Assembly (NCBI GenBank): GCA_016291995.1
Contig: JAEEZV010000047.1
Coordinates: forward strand, 1 to 7,632
DNA length: 7,632 nucleotides
DNA from: Caryophanales bacterium
Lineage (GTDB): Bacteria > Bacillota_I > Bacilli_A > RF39 > UBA660
Direction of reading: 5' to 3'
The notes under the pieces: generated by a model
What the model saw: only the letters and a program-made list of their open reading frames with translations
Told to the model about the DNA's origin: nothing
The model's database searches: none
Program-made: the position numbers and the translations under genes
Part shown: piece by piece, positions 1-6,326 of the stretch
How the letters are laid out: every line of letters starts with the position of its first letter
Numbering within the stretch: the first letter of the stretch is position 1

Positions 1-31
1 CGCGGGGGTTCGAATCCCTTTCTCTCCGCCA
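1..31 (+). tRNA. tRNA-Ser, 3' end only
   Basis: This is the 3' part of a tRNA cut by the window edge. Positions 4-8 and 16-20 form a T stem (with two G-T pairs) around the loop TTCGAAT at 9-15. They are followed by the acceptor strand TCTCTCC (21-27), discriminator G28 and an encoded CCA (29-31). The anticodon lies outside the window. The acceptor strand and G73 match the usual bacterial tRNA-Ser 3' end (5' partner GGAGAGA), and Ser-fMet-Asp-Phe is a known order in Bacillus tRNA clusters. The Ser identity is therefore inferred, not read from an anticodon. Confidence 0.75.
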
Positions 32-40
32 CTTTAATAT

Positions 41-117
41 CGCGGGATGGAGCAGTTTGGTAGCTCGCGGGGCTCATAACCCTGAGGTCGTTGGTTCAAA
101 TCCATCTCCCGCAACCA
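41..117 (+). tRNA. Initiator tRNA-fMet (anticodon CAT)
   Basis: This is a complete 77-nt cloverleaf. The acceptor stem is CGCGGGA (41-47) with TCCCGCA (107-113), discriminator A114 and an encoded CCA (115-117). The anticodon CAT is at 75-77 in the loop CTCATAA. Two initiator hallmarks are visible: the unpaired C1-A72 end of the acceptor stem (C41 against A113), and three G-C pairs at the base of the anticodon loop (70-72 with 80-82). It therefore delivers formylmethionine at start codons and is not the elongator tRNA-Met. Confidence 0.97.
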
Positions 118-118
118 T

Positions 119-194
119 GGTTCCGTGGTGTAGTGGTTATCACGTTTGCCTGTCACGCAAAAGATCGCGGGTTCAACTCCCGTCGGAACCGCCA
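119..194 (+). tRNA. tRNA-Asp (anticodon GTC)
   Basis: This is a complete 76-nt tRNA. The acceptor stem GGTTCCG (119-125) pairs with CGGAACC (184-190), followed by discriminator G191 and an encoded CCA (192-194). The anticodon stem TTTGC/GCAAA holds the loop CTGTCAC, with anticodon GTC at 152-154. Only one base separates it from the preceding tRNA, so the two are processed from one transcript. Confidence 0.97.
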
Positions 195-201
195 TTTTTT
201 T

Positions 202-277
<76 letters not shown>

Positions 278-292
278 TTAAGTACGCAAAAG

Positions 293-316
293 TTCAGCCA
301 TTGGCTGAATTTTTTT
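293..316 (+). terminator. Rho-independent terminator of the tRNA operon
   Basis: The inverted repeat TTCAGCC (293-299) / GGCTGAA (303-309) has a 3-nt loop and is followed directly by seven T residues (310-316). It lies just past tRNA-Phe and on the correct strand to end the tRNA transcript. It faces the recO terminator, whose T-run (read on the minus strand) ends about 30 bp away. Confidence 0.88.
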
Positions 317-345
317 CTGCTCTACCCCTACTTCGTGACAGGCAG

Positions 346-370
346 CAAAAAAAACAAGCAAGTGCTTGTT
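346..370 (-). terminator. Rho-independent terminator of the recO operon
   Basis: Read leftward, the hairpin arms are AACAAGCA (370-363) and TGCTTGTT (360-353). The loop is very tight and probably opens to 4 nt. A run of T residues follows (complement of the A-run from 354 down to 347). The first two bases of the recO stop codon (371-369) are part of the stem, so termination begins as translation ends. It faces the tRNA operon terminator and separates the two convergent units. Confidence 0.85.
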
Positions 371-1100
371 ATATCTTTTCTAAATTTTCTAGGAATTCCC
401 TACTCTTTAAATAAATTCCAGAATATCTATCATAGTAATCATATATGAACTCAGAGAGTTCTTTTTTTATTTCATCTGTTACATCTAGTTTAGATATCTT
501 ACTTATATCGACATAATGAAATAATCTTAACAATTTAATTGTTTTCATACTTACTATTTTTTCATTATGAAGGCAATCTTTACATAGGTATCCACCACGG
601 TAACTAGACACTGTTACAATATCTACTTTACTACCGCAATTGACACATTCGTCAAAATTGGGTTTTATACCTAAGTATTCCAACATTTTAAGTTCAAAGA
701 TATTAGCTATTACTTTGTAATCATATCCTTCATCAATCTTCTTTAAACTAGCTATTAAATTATCATATATTTCATTATTGCTACCTTGTTTGTATACTTT
801 ATCAGCTAGTTCTAAAAGATAGACGGAATAACTCATTAAACTAATATCTTTTCTAATATTTTTAAATTTATCTATGACATCTACTTCAATCAATCTGGAT
901 AAGCCATTTTCTTTATAGCTTAAGTGAAAGAAACCATAAGTTAATTTAGAGGTTACACCATTTAGGCTGTTTTTTATTTTTTTTGTTCCTGTAGCAATCA
1001 AACCAATAATGCCATCATCTTTGGTCAATATATTAATTATTTTGCTACTTTCTTTGTAGTCTATTTCGCTTACGACGATTCCTTCAACTTTTTTAATCAT
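369..1100 (-). CDS. recO: DNA repair protein RecO
   Basis: RecO is a cytosolic recombination mediator of the RecFOR pathway. It binds single-stranded DNA and RecR, helps RecA load on SSB-coated gaps, and anneals complementary strands. The 243-residue product has the usual family length. Residues 1-80 form the N-terminal OB-fold, with the typical opening of a short strand, 'GIV', and a later 'G-x-I-x-L-I-A-x-G'. A C4 zinc-finger-like element follows with Cys152, Cys155, Cys173 and Cys176 (CVNC ... CKDC), as in many Gram-positive RecO proteins, then a helical C-terminus. The ATG lies one base after the yqzL stop codon, and its ribosome site GGGAGAG lies inside the yqzL 3' end, so the two genes are probably translationally coupled. 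It is the last gene of the leftward operon. The position after era is the standard Firmicutes arrangement. Confidence 0.95.
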   Translation of the reverse strand: MIKKVEGIVVSEIDYKESSKIINILTKDDGIIGLIATGTKKIKNSLNGVTSKLTYGFFHLSYKENGLSRLIEVDVIDKFKNIRKDISLMSYSVYLLELADKVYKQGSNNEIYDNLIASLKKIDEGYDYKVIANIFELKMLEYLGIKPNFDECVNCGSKVDIVTVSSYRGGYLCKDCLHNEKIVSMKTIKLLRLFHYVDISKISKLDVTDEIKKELSEFIYDYYDRYSGIYLKSREFLENLEKI

Positions 1101-1101
1101 T

Positions 1102-1194
1102 TTACTTTCTCTCTCCCAGTAGTTTTTTATATTCTAGATAATATTTAATTTTTCCAGTTTCTTTAAACAACTGCCAATAATATTCACTTGTCAT
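1102..1194 (-). CDS. yqzL: YqzL-like small protein between era and recO
   Basis: This is a 30-codon gene. ATG at 1194-1192 is preceded by AGGTGAT at good spacing, and TAA is at 1104-1102. The product reads MTSEYYWQLFKETGKIKYYL and then EYKKLLGERK. The pattern W-x-L-F-x-x-T-G-x-I-x-x-Y-L-x-x-K (residues 7-23) matches my recollection of YqzL, a small family of unknown function encoded between era and recO in many Firmicutes. The protein has no signal peptide or membrane segment and is rich in Lys and Glu. It looks shorter than the Bacillus protein, which I remember as 40-odd residues with an acidic tail that is absent here. It lies 47 bp after era and one base before recO. The symbol rests on motif and position and not on a search. 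Confidence 0.8.
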   Translation of the reverse strand: MTSEYYWQLFKETGKIKYYLEYKKLLGERK

Positions 1195-1241
1195 GTTATC
1201 ACCTATTTATATTATGGTTGTTATTTAATATATTTAAACAA

Positions 1242-2135
1242 TTATTCTTTAAAATTAAATTCTTGAAATAATGTTTCATTTAAGAATTTTTCTCTATCAC
1301 GCCATTTTGGTATGACTTTGACAAATAATTCTAGATATACTCTTTTATCTAATAATGGTTCAATATCTAGTCTAGCACGAGTACCAATTTCTTTTATCAT
1401 GCTTCCATTAGTACCCACTAATATTTTTTTTAGATTTTCTCTATCTACGACAATTGTTGCTTTAATGTCTACGACATCTTTTTTATAATCCATTTCATCT
1501 ACGATGACAGATACACTATGTGGTACTTCTTCTTTGGTTAAATCTAATATTTTTTCTCTAATTAATTCTCCAACCATGAAATTAACTGGTTTATCGGTAT
1601 ACATATCTTCATCATAATATTTGATATTATCAGTCAATTTTGATTTTAAAACAGTTATCAGTCTATCAACATTATCTTTTTTTGCAGCGGATACTGGTAC
1701 TATTTCATCAAAATTATATAGATCTTTATATTCTTCAATCTTTCTTAAGATTTCTTCTTTTGGTAATTTGTCAATTTTATTGATGACTAAGATGACTGGT
1801 TTTTTGACATTTTTTAAGGTATCTATGACAAACATATCACCTTTACCAAGAGATTCAGTAATATCCACTAAAAACAAAATAATATCGACATCATTTAAAG
1901 TATAGTAAGCTTGTTTATTTAAGGCTCTACCTAAACTATTTTGAGGCTTATGAATACCTGGCGTATCCACAAAAACCATTTGCGAGTCTTCATCTGTTCT
2001 AATACCTTCGATAAGATTTCTTGTCGTTCCTGGCTTATCACTAGTAATAGCTACCTTTTTTCCAATAATGGCATTTAACAATGTACTTTTACCGACATTG
2101 GGTCTACCAACTAAACCAATAAAGCCACTTTTCAT
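1242..2135 (-). CDS. era: GTPase Era (16S rRNA-binding ribosome assembly factor)
   Basis: Era is a GTPase that binds the 3' end of 16S rRNA during maturation of the 30S subunit. All G motifs are visible in the 297 residues: G1 GRPNVGKS (10-17), the G2 region with GTTRN (36-40), G3 DTPG (57-60), G4 NKID (119-122) and G5 SAAK (149-152). The C-terminal half is the KH RNA-binding domain (about 183-275). Its GxxG loop is GTNG (241-244) in the context ILVGTNGSMIKEIG, and the family-typical Trp-Arg pair is at 278-279. Length is normal. The ATG is preceded by AGGGGATGAT, 14 bp after cdd. It is cotranscribed with ybeY, whose product acts on the same 3' end of 16S rRNA, so the operon joins two steps of one process. 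Confidence 0.97.
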   Translation of the reverse strand: MKSGFIGLVGRPNVGKSTLLNAIIGKKVAITSDKPGTTRNLIEGIRTDEDSQMVFVDTPGIHKPQNSLGRALNKQAYYTLNDVDIILFLVDITESLGKGDMFVIDTLKNVKKPVILVINKIDKLPKEEILRKIEEYKDLYNFDEIVPVSAAKKDNVDRLITVLKSKLTDNIKYYDEDMYTDKPVNFMVGELIREKILDLTKEEVPHSVSVIVDEMDYKKDVVDIKATIVVDRENLKKILVGTNGSMIKEIGTRARLDIEPLLDKRVYLELFVKVIPKWRDREKFLNETLFQEFNFKE

Positions 2136-2149
2136 AATATCATCCCCTA

Positions 2150-2533
2150 TTATAAATCAGATTCATCAAATGGATAAGGACATAGTTCACTTACTTTGAG
2201 TGTTTTTGTTTCACCATTCTTACCCATCAATATAACACTACCTTCTTTATCAAAAAATTCTGTTATAACTTGTCTACATATAAAGCATGGTGTACTTAGT
2301 TTTTCGCCGCTAACCATAACATAGATGTTTTTAAACTCACCTTTTTTATATCCCATAGCAACAGCTGTTGTAATGGCATTCCTTTCAGCGCAAATCGTTG
2401 CACCATATGATGCATTTTCAACATTTACACCTGGAATATATTTTCCATCTTTCATTTCAACAATGGCTGAAACTTGAAAATGTGAGTATGGGGCATAAGC
2501 CTTATCTAACAATTTAATTAATTCTTCTTTCAT
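2150..2533 (-). CDS. cdd: Cytidine deaminase
   Basis: The enzyme deaminates cytidine and deoxycytidine to uridine and deoxyuridine in pyrimidine salvage. The 127-residue length fits the short, homotetrameric class. Zinc ligands are Cys48 in CAE (48-50, with Glu50 the catalytic proton shuttle) and Cys83 and Cys86 in PCFICRQ. Three-Cys coordination is the hallmark of the tetrameric Bacillus-type enzyme, as opposed to the His-Cys-Cys dimeric form. The substrate-binding NVEN (38-41) and the A-Y-A-P-Y-S-x-F opening (residues 12-19) are also present. The start overlaps the dgkA stop as ATGA (2533-2530), and its AAAGGAG ribosome site is inside dgkA, so coupling is likely. cdd next to dgkA and era is a common Firmicutes arrangement. 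Confidence 0.96.
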   Translation of the reverse strand: MKEELIKLLDKAYAPYSHFQVSAIVEMKDGKYIPGVNVENASYGATICAERNAITTAVAMGYKKGEFKNIYVMVSGEKLSTPCFICRQVITEFFDKEGSVILMGKNGETKTLKVSELCPYPFDESDL

Positions 2534-2922
2534 AATAACTCCTTTATTAAACTTATTATTTTTGGTACAAATATTAAAAGCCCTATAGTGGATGACGTAA
2601 TACTTGATACGAGTACGGCTCCACCTGAAGCATCTTTAACAATTTTAGCTATTTCATTATATTTGGTTGTATATAAATTGATAGTTTTTTCAATAGTTGT
2701 ATTAATTAATTCACAAGTTAATACCCAACCTATAAGTAATATAATTATAAGCCATTCAGTTATATTTAGTTTAAATAATACTCCACAAATAATAACAATT
2801 AAGCCAATAATTACTTCTCTTTTAAAATTTTTTTCTGTTTGATATGTATGTTTTATTCCTCTTAAGGCATCTTTTATGCTATCTGTAAATTTTCTTTTTT
2901 TATCTCGTAATTCCATATTCAT
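2530..2922 (-). CDS. dgkA: DgkA-family lipid kinase (undecaprenol or diacylglycerol kinase)
   Basis: This is a small integral membrane kinase of 130 residues with a basic N-terminus (residues 5-35) and three hydrophobic segments (about 37-51, 54-70 and 102-122). The family signature is clear: E71-x-x-N74-T-x-I-E78-K, then K96-D-A-S-G-G-A-V-L. In Gram-positive bacteria this family mainly phosphorylates undecaprenol to recycle the cell-wall lipid carrier, so that activity is more likely than diacylglycerol kinase. The sequence alone does not prove the substrate. The chosen ATG (2922) has AAGAGG nine bases upstream. A second Met two codons later is possible. The start overlaps the ybeY 3' end by 23 bp in another frame, and the stop overlaps the cdd start by 4 bp. 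Confidence 0.92.
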   Translation of the reverse strand: MNMELRDKKRKFTDSIKDALRGIKHTYQTEKNFKREVIIGLIVIICGVLFKLNITEWLIIILLIGWVLTCELINTTIEKTINLYTTKYNEIAKIVKDASGGAVLVSSITSSTIGLLIFVPKIISLIKELL

Positions 2923-3340
2923 CTAACAATGCCTCTTGAAGAGAAAACATTTTTTCTTCATCTTCTTTAGTCATATGATCATAACCTAATAGATGTAATA
3001 CACCGTGAGTAGCTAAAAAGCATATTTCTCTTACTCTAGAGTGTTCATATTCACTAGCTTGCATATAACATTTATCAATTGATATGTAGATATCACCTAG
3101 TAATCTAAAATCAGTATATTCAATATCTTTTTCATCTTCCATAGCAAATGATATGACATCTGTTTCTCTATCTACTCCACGATATTCTTTATTTATTTCA
3201 TGTATTTTTTTATTAGTTGTTAAAATAATATTAAATTCACATTTTTCTAATGTTAATTTTTTTACTAGATAATTAACATATTCATTTAAGATACTCTTTT
3301 CAGGAACTTTCTTTCCAGTATCATTAATTATTTCAAACAT
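2900..3340 (-). CDS. ybeY: Endoribonuclease YbeY (16S rRNA 3' maturation, ribosome quality control)
   Basis: YbeY is a zinc-dependent single-strand RNase implicated in 16S rRNA 3'-end processing and 70S quality control. The 146-residue product has the signature H112-G-x-L-H116-L-x-G-Y-D-H122, whose three histidines bind the metal. It also has TDVISFAM (60-67), the family's T-D-V-L-S-F-P segment with Ala where Pro is usual, and LGDIYIS (81-87). Length is normal. The ATG is preceded by GGGAGGG, which overlaps the TAG stop of the VanZ-like gene, so translation is probably coupled. The 3' end overlaps dgkA by 23 bp. In most Firmicutes phoH (ybeZ) stands directly upstream. Here a VanZ-family gene takes that place. 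Confidence 0.95.
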   Translation of the reverse strand: MFEIINDTGKKVPEKSILNEYVNYLVKKLTLEKCEFNIILTTNKKIHEINKEYRGVDRETDVISFAMEDEKDIEYTDFRLLGDIYISIDKCYMQASEYEHSRVREICFLATHGVLHLLGYDHMTKEDEEKMFSLQEALLDEYGITR

Positions 3341-3349
3341 AAACCCTCC

Positions 3350-3964
3350 CTATAGATAACTAAAGATATTAATATCCATTGCAAATAAGATAATTAATAT
3401 GATTATAACTATTACTACAAAATTAATAAATGAATCTTTGCGCATAAATTTTGGTAATTTGGATTTGATTGCCGATAAGGCAACATACAACAAGAAACCA
3501 ATAAAAGCACCTAAGACATTTAAAATAATATCATCAATATCAAATATTCTTCCTAAGTAGTATTGCATTGCTTCAGCAGTAACGCTAACAATAACGGCTG
3601 TCCATATTACTGGAGATATTTTCTTAGTATTTAGATAATATGCTGTAAAGAAGCCAAATGGTAAAAACAATAAGATATTACCTACGACATTCTTCATGAA
3701 TTTATAACTACCAATACTATATCTAAATATTTCTTTAAATGGAATTAGATTAATACCACTATTACTATCTTGATATGTCAAAATATAATATAAGCATACG
3801 ATATAAAGAATAAATACTAAATCTAATAATTCTTTATGAAGAATGAATTTACTACCTTCTCTATATAGATACATACATCTTAATGTTATGGCTACGACAG
3901 ATACAAAAACTAGTAAAGGCCATATGCTAGGTAACATATCTAGAATAATATTCTTTACTACCAT
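3350..3964 (-). CDS. VanZ-family membrane protein
   Basis: This is a 204-residue integral membrane protein with about six hydrophobic segments (roughly 12-33, 47-65, 93-110, 117-136, 145-165 and 180-198). Features of the VanZ-like family are NLIPFKEI (72-79), N-I-L-L-F-L-P-F-G-F (97-106), and the polar cluster E131...Q134, R139, D142/D144/D145 and N149 in and around the fifth segment. VanZ itself gives low-level teicoplanin resistance, but most chromosomal members have no known function. The sequence gives no reason to call this a resistance gene, since no vanHAX-type partners are present. ATG at 3964 has GAGGAG eight bases upstream. It is the first gene of the ybeY-recO operon, ending 9 bp before ybeY with its stop inside the ybeY ribosome site. 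Confidence 0.85.
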   Translation of the reverse strand: MVVKNIILDMLPSIWPLLVFVSVVAITLRCMYLYREGSKFILHKELLDLVFILYIVCLYYILTYQDSNSGINLIPFKEIFRYSIGSYKFMKNVVGNILLFLPFGFFTAYYLNTKKISPVIWTAVIVSVTAEAMQYYLGRIFDIDDIILNVLGAFIGFLLYVALSAIKSKLPKFMRKDSFINFVVIVIIILIILFAMDINIFSYL

Positions 3965-3984
3965 TTTATCAACTCCTCAATATC

Positions 3985-4014
3985 TATATAATAATTTTAC
4001 TACATTTTAGTTAA
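3985..4014 (-). promoter_or_regulatory. Possible weak promoter of the vanZ-recO operon
   Basis: In the 69-bp gap upstream of the VanZ-like gene, the leftward strand carries TTAACT (4014-4009) and, 18 bases on, TATATA (3990-3985). TATTAT overlaps it at 15-base spacing. The region is so AT-rich that such matches are expected by chance. The hairpin at the end of the preceding gene makes some promoter here likely, but the exact boxes are uncertain. Confidence 0.3.
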
Positions 4015-4052
4015 AAATAAAAGAAATAACTAATTATTTTTCAGTTATTTCT
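4012..4052 (-). terminator. AT-rich hairpin at the end of mtaB, probable terminator
   Basis: Read leftward, AGAAATAACT (4052-4043) pairs perfectly over 10 bp with AGTTATTTCT (4031-4022) around an 11-nt loop. A T-rich tract interrupted by single A residues follows (complement of 4021-4012). The mtaB stop codon (4036-4034) lies in the loop. The stem has only two G-C pairs, so termination may be partial and some mtaB transcripts may run into the vanZ-recO operon. Confidence 0.5.
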
Positions 4053-5302
4053 CCATATACAGAGTCATTTTCACATCTGGTTATTTTAACGTTAACTACG
4101 GTGTTATTTTCTAAGTTTGTTTTAACTTCAACCGGAATATAGTTAGATGATATAACTATCTTTTTACCATCTTTTCTAGTTTCAATAATACCATCATATA
4201 TATTACCTATCTTACTTTTATAATAATTAGATTCAAACATATCAGATAAGTTTAATACTTCTCTTACACGACATTTTTTGGTAGTACCATCAATATGATT
4301 ATCCATGCTAGCAGCTTTGGTACCATTTCTTTTAGAGTATGGGAATGTATGAATCTTTGTAAATTTTATTTTATTTAAAGTATCAATTGTTTCGTTAAAA
4401 TATTCCTCAGTTTCACCAGGGAAACCCACAATTAAATCAGTAGTAATAGAAATATCAGGTATTTCTTTTCTAATGTATTCTACTCTCTTTATAAAATATT
4501 CTTTGTCATATAATCTATTCATCAATTTTAAAATATCGTTTGATCCAGATTGAAGCGGAATATGTAAATGTTTAGCCATAATATTATTATCTTTAATTAG
4601 ATTTATAATATCATCGGTTATTTCATTTATTTCAATACTAGATAATCGTATTCTAAATATACCTTTAATCTTAACTAATTCAGTTAATAGATGATACAAT
4701 GTCTCATGCTTTTCAATACCATATCTACCAGTGTGGATACCAGTTAAAATTATTTCTTTATAACCATTATTAACTAGGTTTGTTACTTCATCTATTACTT
4801 TATCAAAGTCTTTACTTCTAAGTCCACCTCTCGCATATGGAATAGCACAGTATGCACAAAAAGCATTGCAACCATCTTGTACTTTGACAAATGCTCTAGT
4901 ATGATTTACAAATCTATGAATATACATATCTTCAAAATTAGTTTTAGTGATATCATCAACCATTACTATTTTCTTTCTATTCTTTTTATATTCTTCGATT
5001 AGGTCTATTATCTTAGATTTATACTTATTACCTAAAACAATATCAGCATCAATATCATCTTTATTTAATTGAGTATAGCAACCCATAACAATTAAAATGG
5101 CATCAGGATGTTCTCTTCTAGTCATATGTATTTGTTTTCGGTCCTTTTTATCAGCTTCGTTAGTAACTGTACAAGTATTAATAATGTAAATATCAGCATC
5201 TTTTTCAACTAACTGATAGCCATTTTCTTCCATGATATTCGTAATATATTCTGATTCATAGATATTTACTTTACAGCCAAAAGTATGTAAATTAAAAGTC
5301 AT
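4034..5302 (-). CDS. mtaB: MtaB-type tRNA t6A37 methylthiotransferase (radical SAM)
   Basis: This cytosolic enzyme adds a methylthio group to C2 of N6-threonylcarbamoyladenosine at tRNA position 37 (t6A to ms2t6A), which helps decoding of ANN codons. The 422 residues show three domains in order. The N-terminal UPF0004 domain has cluster ligands Cys10 in FGCKVNIYESE, Cys44 in NTCTVTNEAD and Cys75 in MGCYTQ. The radical SAM core has C145-x3-C149-x2-C152 and YARGG (156-160). A C-terminal TRAM-like RNA-binding segment begins near residue 360. The GCKVN-x-YE form separates MtaB from MiaB, which reads GCQMN, and from RimO. ATG at 5302 has GAGGTGAT directly upstream. Hairpins lie on both sides (5343-5366 and 4012-4052), so it probably forms its own unit. 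No clear promoter can be singled out in the 55-bp upstream gap. Confidence 0.93.
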   Translation of the reverse strand: MTFNLHTFGCKVNIYESEYITNIMEENGYQLVEKDADIYIINTCTVTNEADKKDRKQIHMTRREHPDAILIVMGCYTQLNKDDIDADIVLGNKYKSKIIDLIEEYKKNRKKIVMVDDITKTNFEDMYIHRFVNHTRAFVKVQDGCNAFCAYCAIPYARGGLRSKDFDKVIDEVTNLVNNGYKEIILTGIHTGRYGIEKHETLYHLLTELVKIKGIFRIRLSSIEINEITDDIINLIKDNNIMAKHLHIPLQSGSNDILKLMNRLYDKEYFIKRVEYIRKEIPDISITTDLIVGFPGETEEYFNETIDTLNKIKFTKIHTFPYSKRNGTKAASMDNHIDGTTKKCRVREVLNLSDMFESNYYKSKIGNIYDGIIETRKDGKKIVISSNYIPVEVKTNLENNTVVNVKITRCENDSVYGEITEK

Positions 5303-5342
5303 AATATCACCTCAAATCCGTTAATATAATAACATAATAAGT

Positions 5343-5366
5343 AAAAAAAAGAAAGTTTTAACTTTC
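5343..5366 (-). terminator. Rho-independent terminator of the CDF transporter gene
   Basis: Read leftward, GAAAGT (5366-5361) pairs with ACTTTC (5356-5351) around TAAA, followed by eight T residues (5350-5343). The TAA stop of the transporter gene (5360-5358) is in the loop. The stem is short but the T-run is long and unbroken. It separates the transporter from mtaB. Confidence 0.7.
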
Positions 5367-6236
5367 CTTTTTAGTATCTATTGGATTAACATGAATAACT
5401 GTTAGATAGATATCATCAAATGTTTTAGTAATTTCTTTTTCTAGTTTATCTGCTATCTCATGAGATTCAAATGTTGACATACTGCCATCGACAAAGATAG
5501 TAAATGATATTTGATATCTATACCCTACAGGAGTTGAATTAAAATGATTTACTCTTTTTATTTCGTCATACTTTTTTATTATTTCTAATACTTCTCTTTT
5601 GGTATCTTCAGATATACTTTTATCCATTAAAACATCGTAACTTTCTCTAAATATATTTAAAGACGATATAATTATCCATAAAGCTATTAAGATACCTACG
5701 ATGCCATCTAAATAATAGATATTATATTTAGCAAATAAACATGATATTAGGTTTAGTGTTGTAATAAGAGTATCTATTAAATGATCACGGGAATTGGCTT
5801 TTACTAGAATATTATTATATTTTTTGGCTAATCTATTCGTATAGATAAATAGTGATGCTTTAGTTATAATAGTTACAATACATACGATAATTAACCATAT
5901 TGAGAATATATATGTCTTTTTATATATAAGTGTAGAAAAAGAACTTTTTAGGATTAAAAACGATGATAATATCATAATAATACTTATTAGCATTGAATAA
6001 ATATATTCAGCTTTACCATGTCCTAAATTGTGATCGTCATCTCTAGGTCTAGATGCTATTTTATTACCGATAAAGGTCATAAGAGAACTGAAAATATCCC
6101 CTGCACTATTAAATGAATCAGCTAACATTGCTTGACTTTTAGAGATAATACCAATAATAGCTTTAATAATTAATAGGAATATATTAGCTATGATACCAAT
6201 AATACTAGCTAGTTTTATTTTTTTATGTTTATTCAT
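5358..6236 (-). CDS. Cation diffusion facilitator (CDF) metal exporter, possibly Mn2+
   Basis: This is a 292-residue proton-coupled divalent metal exporter of the plasma membrane. Six hydrophobic segments are visible (about 10-32, 36-57, 80-97, 108-131, 153-170 and 174-194), then a cytoplasmic ferredoxin-like dimerisation domain (about 207-285) with His259 and the 'VIHVNP' ending. The membrane metal site is A-D40-S-F-N43-S-A-G-D47 in segment 2 and D151-x3-D155 in segment 5 (NSRDHLIDT). Family knowledge links H-x3-D in segment 5 to zinc transporters and D-x3-D to manganese transporters, so Mn2+ export is inferred. His152 leaves some doubt. The ATG has AGGAAAG upstream and its own extended -10 promoter. 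A terminator overlaps the stop, so it is monocistronic. It is divergent from the radical SAM gene at 6327. Confidence 0.9.
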   Translation of the reverse strand: MNKHKKIKLASIIGIIANIFLLIIKAIIGIISKSQAMLADSFNSAGDIFSSLMTFIGNKIASRPRDDDHNLGHGKAEYIYSMLISIIMILSSFLILKSSFSTLIYKKTYIFSIWLIIVCIVTIITKASLFIYTNRLAKKYNNILVKANSRDHLIDTLITTLNLISCLFAKYNIYYLDGIVGILIALWIIISSLNIFRESYDVLMDKSISEDTKREVLEIIKKYDEIKRVNHFNSTPVGYRYQISFTIFVDGSMSTFESHEIADKLEKEITKTFDDIYLTVIHVNPIDTKKES

Positions 6237-6259
6237 ATTATCACTTTCCTGACATATAG

Positions 6260-6288
6260 ATTATATCATACTTATTATGTTTTAAAAA
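6260..6288 (-). promoter_or_regulatory. Promoter of the CDF transporter gene (extended -10)
   Basis: On the leftward strand TATAAT (6265-6260) is perfect and is preceded by TGA, giving an extended -10. At 17-base spacing the -35 is the poor match TTTTTA (6288-6283). Transcription would start near 6253, leaving a leader of about 17 nt that contains the ribosome site. The -35 overlaps that of the divergent promoter at 6280-6308. No clear metal-repressor operator was recognised. Confidence 0.72.
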
Positions 6289-6308
6289 CAACATTTTTAT
6301 GATAAAAT
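6280..6308 (+). promoter_or_regulatory. Promoter of the YtqA-like radical SAM gene (extended -10)
   Basis: TAAAAT (6303-6308) is preceded by TGA, an extended -10, with a weak -35 TTTTAA (6280-6285) at 17 bases. Transcription would start near 6315. This rules out the ATG at 6309, which would lie at or before the start site, and points to the ATG at 6327. It overlaps the divergent CDF promoter at 6283-6285. Confidence 0.62.
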
Positions 6309-6326
6309 ATGCTTGGGTGTTGGGAT

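Noticed and set aside
1621..1905. Rightward open frame inside era
   Set aside because: It is antisense to the conserved G4/G5 region of Era, with no ribosome site or recognisable protein. It is a by-product of AT-rich coding.
2588..2842. Rightward open frame with hydrophobic content inside dgkA
   Set aside because: It is the antisense image of the DgkA membrane segments (hydrophobic codons read backwards also give hydrophobic residues). No promoter or ribosome site is visible.
6309..6326. Upstream ATG adding six residues (MLGCWD) to the radical SAM protein
   Set aside because: It directly follows the -10 hexamer, would precede the expected transcription start, and has no ribosome site. Family members begin near the Met at 6327.
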